Position numbers and translations under genes: made by a program
DNA from: Methanobacteriota archaeon
GTDB taxonomy: Archaea > Halobacteriota > Methanosarcinia > Methanosarcinales > Methanoperedenaceae
Length of the DNA: 9,062 nucleotides
Assembly: GCA_018900975.1 (NCBI GenBank)
Contig: JAHIFK010000324.1
Coordinates: forward strand, 1 to 9,062
Reading direction: 5' to 3'
In this document: positions 1 to 5,101 of the stretch, piece by piece
Position numbering within the stretch: position 1 is the first letter of the stretch
How the letters are laid out: every line of letters starts with the position of its first letter
Notes under the pieces: generated by a model
The model's input: only the letters and a program-made list of their open reading frames with translations
Told to the model about the DNA's origin: nothing
Databases searched by the model: none

Positions 1-1
1 A

Positions 2-136
2 TGTCCACATAGATTCAGGGGTAAATTCATAACATGAATAATGGTGGATAGAATAAATTTCACAATCTTGCGACATGGTTATTTGAAGAACATGCTGTAG
101 ATGTTTATCATTTTTACCCCAACATGTCTGTGGACA
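2..136. repeat. Repeat copy 1, MITE-like, inverted ends
   Basis: This segment matches 4914-5048 at a constant offset of 4912 bases. Over 1-146 only four bases differ (12, 50, 120 and 142), so the copies are about 97% identical. The left end begins TGTCCACA and has GGGGTAAA about ten bases further in. The right end is the reverse complement of that pattern (TTTTACCCC, then TGTGGACA), giving imperfect terminal inverted repeats of about 26 bp around a core without a transposase. Identity runs about 10 bp past the right inverted end, so the true unit may be larger. The left flank lies outside the window, so target duplication cannot be judged. It resembles a non-autonomous element, but that class is an inference. 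Confidence 0.8.
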
Positions 137-155
137 CTAACTTTAGTAAATGCAA

Positions 156-190
156 TTTTTACCCCAACAGGTCTTCGGACATTAAGTTTA
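156..190. repeat. Extra diverged right-end unit of the repeat
   Basis: About 45 bp after the right end of repeat copy 1 the same motif recurs in the same orientation: TTTTTACCCCAACA, a diverged middle, then GGACATTAAG and TTTA. It matches 111-145 with several substitutions. Its outer part (TTAATGTCC on the other strand) matches the left flank of copy 2 at 4911-4919 better than it matches the neighbouring unit. The end motif is therefore itself a repeated module. Copy 2 at 4914-5048 has no such second unit after it. Confidence 0.65.
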
Positions 191-300
191 GCATATATAA
201 AAAAATATTTTTTGCAGTATTAAAGCTTCTGAGGATCTTGCATTCCACGATAGTTAATACCACTTTTCATCCCTCAAAGACTTAACAGAACCTGATATGC

Positions 301-341
301 GGTTAATTTAACCCAAAAGATTTGACATCGCCTACATATAG
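301..341 (+). promoter_or_regulatory. Putative V4R gene promoter with 13-bp palindrome
   Basis: A perfect odd palindrome, GGTTAA-T-TTAACC, lies at 301-313. About 20 bp downstream is an AT-rich TATA-like stretch around 333-341 (TACATATAG). Archaeal transcription normally starts about 25 bp after the TATA centre, here near 362, which leaves a leader of about 18 bases before the ATG at 380. The palindrome just upstream of the TATA box and its BRE could bind a regulator. No Shine-Dalgarno sequence is visible, consistent with a very short leader. This is inferred from position and pattern only. Confidence 0.4.
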
Positions 342-379
342 ATAAATTTAAGTCGTATGCACTGTTATTTTGATTGCTT

Positions 380-886
380 ATGTTGAAAGACGTCAAAGAA
401 ACTGCTGCATGGGAAAGAAGCAAAGGGGAGTTCTCGGTTATTGAAGTCCCCGCTATCATAGTGAGTATCGAAACCTTTGTTAATTTGCAGAAGGATGCTG
501 AAAAGATATTGGGCTTTGATGGCGCATCTGTACTTTTATACGAAGCTGGAAAGAAAGCCGGTATGAGGTGGATCAATCGCTTCAGCAAGGAATGGGGTTT
601 AAAAGACAAAAACTTCATTGAAGCAGTCCAGAACTTCTACGCAGAGCTTGGATGGGGCAAGTTTAGCGTGGAGGAAGATTATAAAAATGGGCTTGTGGTC
701 AGGGTTGAGAACTCATTTATCGCGAGAGGCTATGGAAATTCAGACGTTCCTGTCTGCCATTTCTTAAGGGGTTATAATGCAGGTCTGGCAGAGGTGCTAA
801 AAGGCAATGAGATAGATGCCGAAGAAGTAAAATGCGCTGCAAAAGGGGATGATTGCTGCGAGTTCGTGATGAAACGTGTGGATTAA
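380..886 (+). CDS. V4R-domain (4-vinyl reductase fold) sensor protein
   Basis: A 168-residue soluble protein assigned to the V4R family of predicted small-molecule or hydrocarbon-binding proteins (COG1719-like). The C-terminal half has the family signature: PVCHFLRGYNAGL near residues 124-135, then an acidic stretch and C152 in a KCAAKGDDCCEF block with C159 and C160. These cysteines are the usual candidates for metal or ligand binding. The N-terminal part contains the typical FDGASVLLYEAGKKAG segment (residues 46-61). I chose ATG 380; a TTG lies two codons upstream (374) and another directly after (383). The gene ends convergently on the winged-helix regulator, and the two stop codons overlap. 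V4R proteins often occur near regulators, so a sensor role is likely, but the ligand is unknown. Confidence 0.85.
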   Translation: MLKDVKETAAWERSKGEFSVIEVPAIIVSIETFVNLQKDAEKILGFDGASVLLYEAGKKAGMRWINRFSKEWGLKDKNFIEAVQNFYAELGWGKFSVEEDYKNGLVVRVENSFIARGYGNSDVPVCHFLRGYNAGLAEVLKGNEIDAEEVKCAAKGDDCCEFVMKRVD

Positions 887-1179
887 TCGCCAAGCTCTTT
901 CTTAAGCTCATCATAAAATTTCATCAGAAGCTGCGTGGCTTTATGCTCTTCATTTAAAGTAAAGGACCGAATCTGCTTTCCGATCTTTTTCTCAATAACT
1001 ATGTTATTTTCCAGAAGAGGCTCAAGCACCCTTGCGACGCTGGAATGATATAATCCAGTTCCTTCCGCCATTCCTGAAAGATAATTGAGTTCTCCTTTGT
1101 TTTTTATGAGATATTCCAGTACTGTTAGCTGTGCCGTTTTGCCGAATAACTTTTCAAGCGGGCTCATATTGGCTTTCAT
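883..1179 (-). CDS. Small winged-helix transcriptional regulator
   Basis: A 98-residue protein that is essentially one winged helix-turn-helix domain. Residues 7-27 form a first helix (LFGKTAQLTVLEYL), residues 33-57 read as the helix-turn-helix with recognition segment YHSSVARVLEPLLE, and residues 60-74 (VIEKKIGKQIRSFTL) form the wing. A short charged helix ends the protein. It resembles archaeal MarR/ArsR-like single-domain regulators. The start is ATG 1179, with GAAAGG directly in front. ATG 1167 (residue 5) is an alternative, because GGATGA would then sit about nine bases upstream as a ribosome site. Its promoter region contains perfect palindromes, suggesting autoregulation and control of the divergent gene at 1419. 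Its TAA shares bases with the TAA of the V4R gene. Confidence 0.85.
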   Translation of the reverse strand: MKANMSPLEKLFGKTAQLTVLEYLIKNKGELNYLSGMAEGTGLYHSSVARVLEPLLENNIVIEKKIGKQIRSFTLNEEHKATQLLMKFYDELKKELGD

Positions 1180-1215
1180 CCTTTCTATGCAAATTTGTTA
1201 AATAATTTTTGCGTA

Positions 1216-1230
1216 TGTATATGATATACA
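1216..1230. promoter_or_regulatory. 15-bp perfect palindrome over the regulator's TATA region
   Basis: TGTATAT-G-ATATACA is a perfect odd palindrome. Read on the minus strand it supplies the TATA-like element for the winged-helix gene: a start about 25 bp downstream would fall near 1198, about 20 bases before its ATG at 1179. A dyad on top of the TATA box is a classic place for an autorepressor to block TBP. The palindrome is seen; binding by the neighbouring regulator is inferred. Confidence 0.5.
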
Positions 1231-1261
1231 ATCTATCTGAGTATCAATCCATATAATTCTA

Positions 1262-1277
1262 TCTATGAATTCATAGA
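1262..1277. promoter_or_regulatory. 16-bp perfect palindrome between divergent promoters
   Basis: TCTATGAATTCATAGA is a perfect even palindrome midway between the two divergent promoters. It is not close enough to either TATA candidate to be a core element, so an operator or activator site is the simplest reading. It shares only a loose T-TAT/ATA-A layout with the palindrome at 1216-1230. Confidence 0.45.
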
Positions 1278-1302
1278 ACTTATGTTTAAATTCACCAACT
1301 TG

Positions 1303-1314
1303 ACGATTAATCGT
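1303..1314. promoter_or_regulatory. 12-bp perfect palindrome next to the rightward TATA box
   Basis: ACGATTAATCGT is a perfect palindrome that ends five bases before the TATA-like element at 1319-1326. It would overlap or adjoin the BRE of the promoter of the secreted-protein gene. It is a candidate operator; which protein binds it is unknown. Confidence 0.4.
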
Positions 1315-1318
1315 AAGA

Positions 1319-1326
1319 TTTATGTA
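1319..1326 (+). promoter_or_regulatory. TATA-like box for the secreted-protein cluster
   Basis: TTTATGTA is the best TATA-like octamer upstream of the gene at 1419. A start about 25 bp after its centre falls near 1348, giving a leader of about 70 bases. That leader has two small potential stems: GTCC with GGAC, and AATCT with AGATT. It ends in a strong ribosome site. Assigned by pattern only. Confidence 0.4.
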
Positions 1327-1404
1327 TTAAGACGTTCTACTTATGATTGAGGTTTGTCCGATCAAAGGACTTACAGAACAAATCTGAAAATTAGATTGTG
1401 TAAT

Positions 1405-1410
1405 GGAGGT
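1405..1410 (+). promoter_or_regulatory. Strong Shine-Dalgarno site
   Basis: GGAGGT is a full match to the archaeal anti-Shine-Dalgarno core and lies eight bases before ATG 1419, fixing the start of the secreted Ig-like protein. Confidence 0.85.
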
Positions 1411-1418
1411 AAAATAAA

Positions 1419-2699
1419 ATGAATAAAAAAATCAGTTTAAGTGTATTGGTACTACTCGTTTTAAGCACATTTGGTGGTGTGGCGTCGAGCCAGGAATTCG
1501 GCGTGGTGGAATCAAGTCAGGTAATACAGGCCGTTCCCACGATGGAATCATTTGACACGCAGAATTTCACAAAACTTGAGATCTCTCCGCGTTATGGAAA
1601 CGCACAGTTGCAGCCTGGTGAGAACAGGGAAATGACTGTGACCATAAAGAACAAAGAGACAAAATCGATCAAAGTTTCACCCATTGTGGTTGTGCCGCCA
1701 TACGGAGAGTACCTGATGGATAAAGAATGGATCACAGTAAGCCCTGCAAGCATTGAAATCCCGGCAGGTGGAAGCCAGAAATTCACGATAAAAGTCGTCA
1801 TTCCGGCAGATGCATCCATAGGCTATTATAATGCCAATATTGCATTCACAGATGAAAAGATGCCGACACCATATCCGGAACCCTTCCCGAATTATGTGCA
1901 TTCTTACAGTCTATCGATCAACCTGTGGACGCCTCCGACAATCCAGATATCAAATCCTTATATAAATGACCAGCTTGAAGCAGGAAAAGAATACGATTAT
2001 AAGATCAAGTTAAAGAACACTGGAGATAAAGCAGTTGCCATAGATCCGAAGATGAGCCAGCAGAATCAAATGTATGGCGGTCCTTTCGGAATGATGGCAT
2101 CCGCTTTCACAGATGATGCTGTGACAATAACATCTCCAAAAGAGATACCTGCAGGCGGAAGTATAGAAGTTAATGTACATATCAAAGTGCCGGCAGATGC
2201 AAAAGGGAATTATCAGGGTGGCATTGATCTGGGAATAGATGACCCATCGATCCGCGATGAGTGGGCAGATATGGTAAACCTTATGTTCGGAGTCTGGAGG
2301 CAGCCTACAGAAGCTTATGTGAAGACATTCAATGCAAAGGAAGCAGCTTCTATGACAATAGAGGTCAGTTCAAACCTGGGAGTAGCGTACGGTTATTATG
2401 GTAGCATTACGAATACCAAAAACAAGAAAGATCCATCATTTGCTGTGACCCTGACAGGATCAGGCAATAATGCAATACCGTTGACAAAGATAAAAACTAT
2501 CATCAAAGGCGGGGTATCTCTCGGCGGGATGAACGGGCTTCCTCCCTGGGAGTCAGAAAGTGAAGGGATATATCAGGAGATGGGAACCCAGTATATCGAG
2601 ACCTACAAAGTTGATGTTCCTGCGGGCGACCTGAAGCTCGGTATAATACCGCAGAATACGCAGCAGTTTGAGTACACCATTAGCATGGGGAATAATTGA
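1419..2699 (+). CDS. Secreted protein with tandem Ig-like (NEW3-type) domains
   Basis: A 426-residue exported protein. Residues 1-24 are a Sec signal (MNKK, hydrophobic run, then a VASS cleavage region). Two beta-sandwich modules follow, about 52-170 and 173-295. Both carry the same core: an EIPAGGS turn (114-119 and 242-248), an alternating strand, then a PADA-x-G-x-Y segment (129-136 and 259-265). This pattern is typical of NEW3/Ig-like adhesion or scaffold domains. The last 125 or so residues are another beta-rich region without a recognised signature. There is no C-terminal anchor, lipobox or sorting motif, so it is probably released or held by other envelope proteins. No enzyme motif is seen. 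It is the first gene of the rightward envelope cluster and is divergent from the winged-helix gene. A terminator-like hairpin covers its stop codon. Confidence 0.8.
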   Translation: MNKKISLSVLVLLVLSTFGGVASSQEFGVVESSQVIQAVPTMESFDTQNFTKLEISPRYGNAQLQPGENREMTVTIKNKETKSIKVSPIVVVPPYGEYLMDKEWITVSPASIEIPAGGSQKFTIKVVIPADASIGYYNANIAFTDEKMPTPYPEPFPNYVHSYSLSINLWTPPTIQISNPYINDQLEAGKEYDYKIKLKNTGDKAVAIDPKMSQQNQMYGGPFGMMASAFTDDAVTITSPKEIPAGGSIEVNVHIKVPADAKGNYQGGIDLGIDDPSIRDEWADMVNLMFGVWRQPTEAYVKTFNAKEAASMTIEVSSNLGVAYGYYGSITNTKNKKDPSFAVTLTGSGNNAIPLTKIKTIIKGGVSLGGMNGLPPWESESEGIYQEMGTQYIETYKVDVPAGDLKLGIIPQNTQQFEYTISMGNN

Positions 2700-2713
2700 G
2701 TTCCCCATTTTTT
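2685..2713 (+). terminator. Intrinsic-terminator-like hairpin overlapping a stop codon
   Basis: ATGGGGAA (2685-2692) and TTCCCCAT (2701-2708) form a perfect 8-bp stem with an 8-base loop that contains the TGA of the secreted-protein gene. Six T residues follow (2708-2713). Archaeal RNA polymerase ends mainly on T-tracts, so this would stop or thin transcription before the lipoprotein gene. The AT-rich stretch after it (TTTATTTATAGATATAAAAA) could also act as a TATA region, but it lies almost on top of the next ATG. Confidence 0.65.
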
Positions 2714-2730
2714 ATTTATAGATATAAAAA

Positions 2731-2735
2731 GAGGA
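2731..2735 (+). promoter_or_regulatory. Ribosome-binding site that sets the lipoprotein start
   Basis: GAGGA lies five bases before ATG 2741. The reading frame extends upstream to a TTG at 2696, but that would overlap the previous stop and place a charged stretch ahead of the signal peptide. The site supports 2741; ATG 2747 is a second, less well spaced choice. Confidence 0.7.
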
Positions 2736-2740
2736 ATTCT

Positions 2741-3307
2741 ATGAACATGGGAACCAAACCCGCGTTTCTTTTAATTTTACTGGCTGTCATGATCGCGGGA
2801 TGCCTCAATGCATCCAGCACAAAACCAGATTGGGCGCATGAAGTTAACTGGCTGGGAGAAAAGCCGGACAGCATAGTAGAGAAGGAACTCTGGACGCAGA
2901 TAACTCCATATCGTATTGAATATGACATTGTTAATATCACTGCAAAGAGTGAGAGCGATGGACTGCATCTTCGAGTTATAGGGATTTCAAATGCGGCAAT
3001 AAATCCTGATGTCTACGATTTTATCTATTCAGACAGAACACTGACGCGCACATCATATCTTCTTGAGGCGCTGCAGGTGCATGATAGAGATTCGGCAATA
3101 GCAGCGGCGATGCAGAAAAGAGAGGTCATGGAAAAAGGCGTTACTGGTGTTCCAACAGTGCGGCGCATACTGCCTGACACATCGAAGAAATATTATGCAG
3201 CAAAGACACTTCTTAGCGTTACATGGACTGGAATATCAGTACTTGTTGATCCAGATGAATGGAAAGTGGTACAGGTATGGAATGAAAATGCGGGAGTGAT
3301 AAGTTAA
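2741..3307 (+). CDS. Putative exported lipoprotein of unknown function
   Basis: A 188-residue protein with a clear lipoprotein signal: MNMGTKPAF, a hydrophobic run, then the lipobox IAG-C with the lipidated cysteine at residue 21. The mature part starts with an N/S/T-rich linker (LNASSTKPD) and continues as a mixed alpha/beta domain of about 160 residues. It has no internal membrane helix and no catalytic motif that I recognise. Its C-terminal half (TLLSVTWTGISVLVDPDEWKVVQVW) reads as beta strands, so a small binding or scaffold domain is likely. It sits between a secreted Ig-like protein and two membrane proteins; the next ATG is only two bases after its stop, so it is co-transcribed with them. 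A terminator-like hairpin before it may lower its expression relative to the upstream gene. Confidence 0.75.
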   Translation: MNMGTKPAFLLILLAVMIAGCLNASSTKPDWAHEVNWLGEKPDSIVEKELWTQITPYRIEYDIVNITAKSESDGLHLRVIGISNAAINPDVYDFIYSDRTLTRTSYLLEALQVHDRDSAIAAAMQKREVMEKGVTGVPTVRRILPDTSKKYYAAKTLLSVTWTGISVLVDPDEWKVVQVWNENAGVIS

Positions 3308-3309
3308 TT

Positions 3310-3519
3310 ATGATTTATATTTCTTATTTGCCAATGATACTATTCGTTATCGTGTTCTATGGACTGATTTACTGGATATGGGAGTTTCTGATCAGGGGCT
3401 TTCTCATAGCTCATGGGCTTATCCACTGGCGCTTTGATATAAGCCGTTCATGGATGCTTGCAGGTTCCGGTCTCGATGTGGCAGTCCTTCGATCATGCCG
3501 TGTAAATTATTTAGAATAA
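3310..3519 (+). CDS. Small membrane protein, 69 residues
   Basis: The ATG is two bases after the lipoprotein stop, with GGAGTGAT (3293-3300) nine bases upstream as a ribosome site inside the preceding gene. One strong transmembrane helix spans residues 4-24. A second, weaker hydrophobic segment (residues 26-40) holds the striking HGLIH motif, and the C-terminus is short and polar. Histidine-rich HG-x-IH patterns at the end of a helix occur in some small archaeal multi-helix membrane proteins that continue with a W-L-x-A-G segment; SWMLAGSG here looks like such a continuation, after which this protein ends early. It may therefore be a shortened member of a longer family. I do not recognise the family with confidence. 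Confidence 0.65.
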   Translation: MIYISYLPMILFVIVFYGLIYWIWEFLIRGFLIAHGLIHWRFDISRSWMLAGSGLDVAVLRSCRVNYLE

Positions 3520-3524
3520 GGTGA
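3518..3524 (+). promoter_or_regulatory. Shine-Dalgarno site overlapping the upstream stop
   Basis: AAGGTGA matches the archaeal anti-Shine-Dalgarno sequence and overlaps the TAA at 3517-3519. It contains the GTG at 3521, which could be mistaken for a start codon. With this site the start is ATG 3530 (five bases away) or ATG 3533 (eight bases away). The overlap suggests translational coupling. Confidence 0.7.
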
Positions 3525-3529
3525 ATAAA

Positions 3530-4867
3530 ATGATGAATGATTCAACAAATCAAAAAGAAAAAACATGGACATATCTGGTGTTTTTCCTTATGGGAATTAT
3601 ATCTCTCCCAATAGGCTTTATTTTGAGCATTCCATTAAGATCGATGATCAATTTAGAAGGGATCTGGCAATTAATAATATTTCCTTTGTTGATCTGTTCG
3701 GTCTTTTTTGCTATCGGACTGTATGCCTTCAAGGAACGGTCTTTGATATTTTCATTTAAGGCTTTAGCCATCTCTTTTATTGCTTCTATTTTGATCTTCC
3801 TGATAGGTTTTTTTGGAAGTTCTTTTTTTGGAGGTGCAGGATTCTCGCCGATATACCCATTACTTCTTCTTCTTATCTTATCTGCCATCGGATTTGTCGC
3901 TTTTAAAAAGCAGCCGCAGGTTCGTTATTCTTTGAAAGCGTTCGTTGCATCTTTTGCCGCTATATTTTTTATTTTTGGTCTGGTGTTCTGGCCTAACTCT
4001 TTCTTAAGCCTGTTCGTATTCTTTGGACCCCAGCAGGATGCAAGCACATCTGCATCAATTTACCTGGAATCCGGCGCTGAAAAAATAACGATTTATGTTC
4101 CGGTTTTGCTTGATGAAAATAAGAATGTATTAAAAATGTATGAAAATCCCACGATAACAGGCAGCGCAACGACATCCCTGATAGATACTGAATATGGGAA
4201 AGCTTTGAAGATAAGCAGATCAGGGTTAGGGGATTTTTTGTTTAGCTGGAATGAGGTTCCGGGAAAGGACACCGGTCGTTTTGTTAAGTGGCTGGAGAAT
4301 AGTGGAATGAGACGGCCTGGAGAAAAGCTGGAGATAACAAAAACTGATAACAGCACAACTATAACAGTCTCAGGAAGGATCACAGCATCAGGAAGAAACA
4401 TATTGATATTACGGCTTAATGAGGAGAACATATTGGAGTTCTACAATATCTACGATAATATTAAACAAAAGATGGAGGGCGGGGATTTGTTTTTTGCAAA
4501 AGAGGAGAATGGCTATCTGAACATATATAAGGGAAATAATGAAATAAGCATGAAGGAAAGTCATGAAAAACTCAAAGAAGATGAACAAACATCTGATGAG
4601 TTTTTTAGGGGTTTCACTATCAGCATGAGTAACTATGTATCTCCGGAGTCTTTCGTTAAGCCGTCACAATATCCGGAATCTTCTCCCAGGATTGATGCAT
4701 GGGTATATTCGGACAGTGAAATCGAAAAAGTCAGATTTTATTTTGATCTTGATCCCAAAAATCGTATTAATAGGAGAGCACTATCCATAGGGACTGATGG
4801 GTGGGTTCATCTGAAGAAAGGATGGCAGGTAGTGAATCTTTCGAGAAGGATAATGAATTGGGACTGA
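3530..4867 (+). CDS. Five-helix membrane protein with large soluble C-terminal domain
   Basis: A protein of about 445 residues. Counting from the upstream GTG at 3521, hydrophobic helices lie near 16-38, 48-70, 78-100, 108-128 and 138-157. Two of these pairs look like a duplicated unit: segments 53-103 and 112-162 share AIG-x-x-AFK, then S-x-KA-x-x-x-SF. A soluble domain of about 275 residues follows (172-448), starting STSASIYLESG and rich in beta strands, with N-x-S/T sites such as DNSTT. With an odd number of helices and an N-terminus inside, this domain would face outward. I recognise no enzyme family. It is translationally coupled to the 69-residue membrane protein and ends the envelope cluster before the repeat copy. 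Confidence 0.75.
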   Translation: MMNDSTNQKEKTWTYLVFFLMGIISLPIGFILSIPLRSMINLEGIWQLIIFPLLICSVFFAIGLYAFKERSLIFSFKALAISFIASILIFLIGFFGSSFFGGAGFSPIYPLLLLLILSAIGFVAFKKQPQVRYSLKAFVASFAAIFFIFGLVFWPNSFLSLFVFFGPQQDASTSASIYLESGAEKITIYVPVLLDENKNVLKMYENPTITGSATTSLIDTEYGKALKISRSGLGDFLFSWNEVPGKDTGRFVKWLENSGMRRPGEKLEITKTDNSTTITVSGRITASGRNILILRLNEENILEFYNIYDNIKQKMEGGDLFFAKEENGYLNIYKGNNEISMKESHEKLKEDEQTSDEFFRGFTISMSNYVSPESFVKPSQYPESSPRIDAWVYSDSEIEKVRFYFDLDPKNRINRRALSIGTDGWVHLKKGWQVVNLSRRIMNWD

Positions 4868-4913
4868 ATACAGCATATCAGTGGTAGAAAGGTGTGATTA
4901 AAGTTAGTGTTAA

Positions 4914-5048
4914 TGTCCACATACATTCAGGGGTAAATTCATAACATGAATAATGGTGGATCGAATAAATTTCACAATCTTGCGACATGGTTATTTGAAG
5001 AACATGCTGTAGATGTTTATCATTTTTACCCTAACATGTCTGTGGACA
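4914..5048. repeat. Repeat copy 2, between cluster and spermidine-synthase-like gene
   Basis: This second copy of the segment at 2-136 has homology out to 5058. Its ends are TGTCCACATACATT with GGGGTAAA, and TTTTTACCCT with ACATGTCTGTGGACA; they pair as imperfect inverted repeats of about 26 bp. Here base 4924 is C, which improves the left-right match over copy 1. The outer flanks also carry related sequence (GTTAGTG before, CACTAAC after), extending the dyad with a short insertion. I see no clear target duplication. The copy contains ATG 4946, which is in frame with the downstream gene, so gene callers can extend that protein by 52 residues into the element. Confidence 0.8.
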
Positions 5049-5101
5049 CTAACCTTAGGCAAAGTTTTTTGAACCTGGACTCCAAAAAGCTTTATGGATT
5101 T

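Noticed and set aside
1..190. CRISPR array or attC-like array from the repeated end motifs
   Set aside because: The spacing is irregular, orientation is mixed, there are too few units, and no cas or integrase gene is present.
200..213. AAAAAATATTTTTT palindrome, possible terminator or operator
   Set aside because: A simple A/T run gives a trivial palindrome in AT-rich DNA and has no GC stem.
124..285. 53-codon open frame starting in repeat copy 1 (MSVDTNFSKCNFYP and on)
   Set aside because: It starts within the repeat, has no ribosome site, and continues across the extra end unit and AT-rich DNA, so it is most simply a chance frame.
271..1390. Similar strings near 274 (CAAAGACTTAACAGAAC) and 1366 (CAAAGGACTTACAGAAC)
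   Set aside because: They match only with indels over about 17 bases and lack a matching context, so chance is likely.
3521..3529. GTG 3521 as the start of the five-helix membrane protein
   Set aside because: The GTG is part of the Shine-Dalgarno sequence AAGGTGA; ATG 3530 or 3533 is properly spaced from it.
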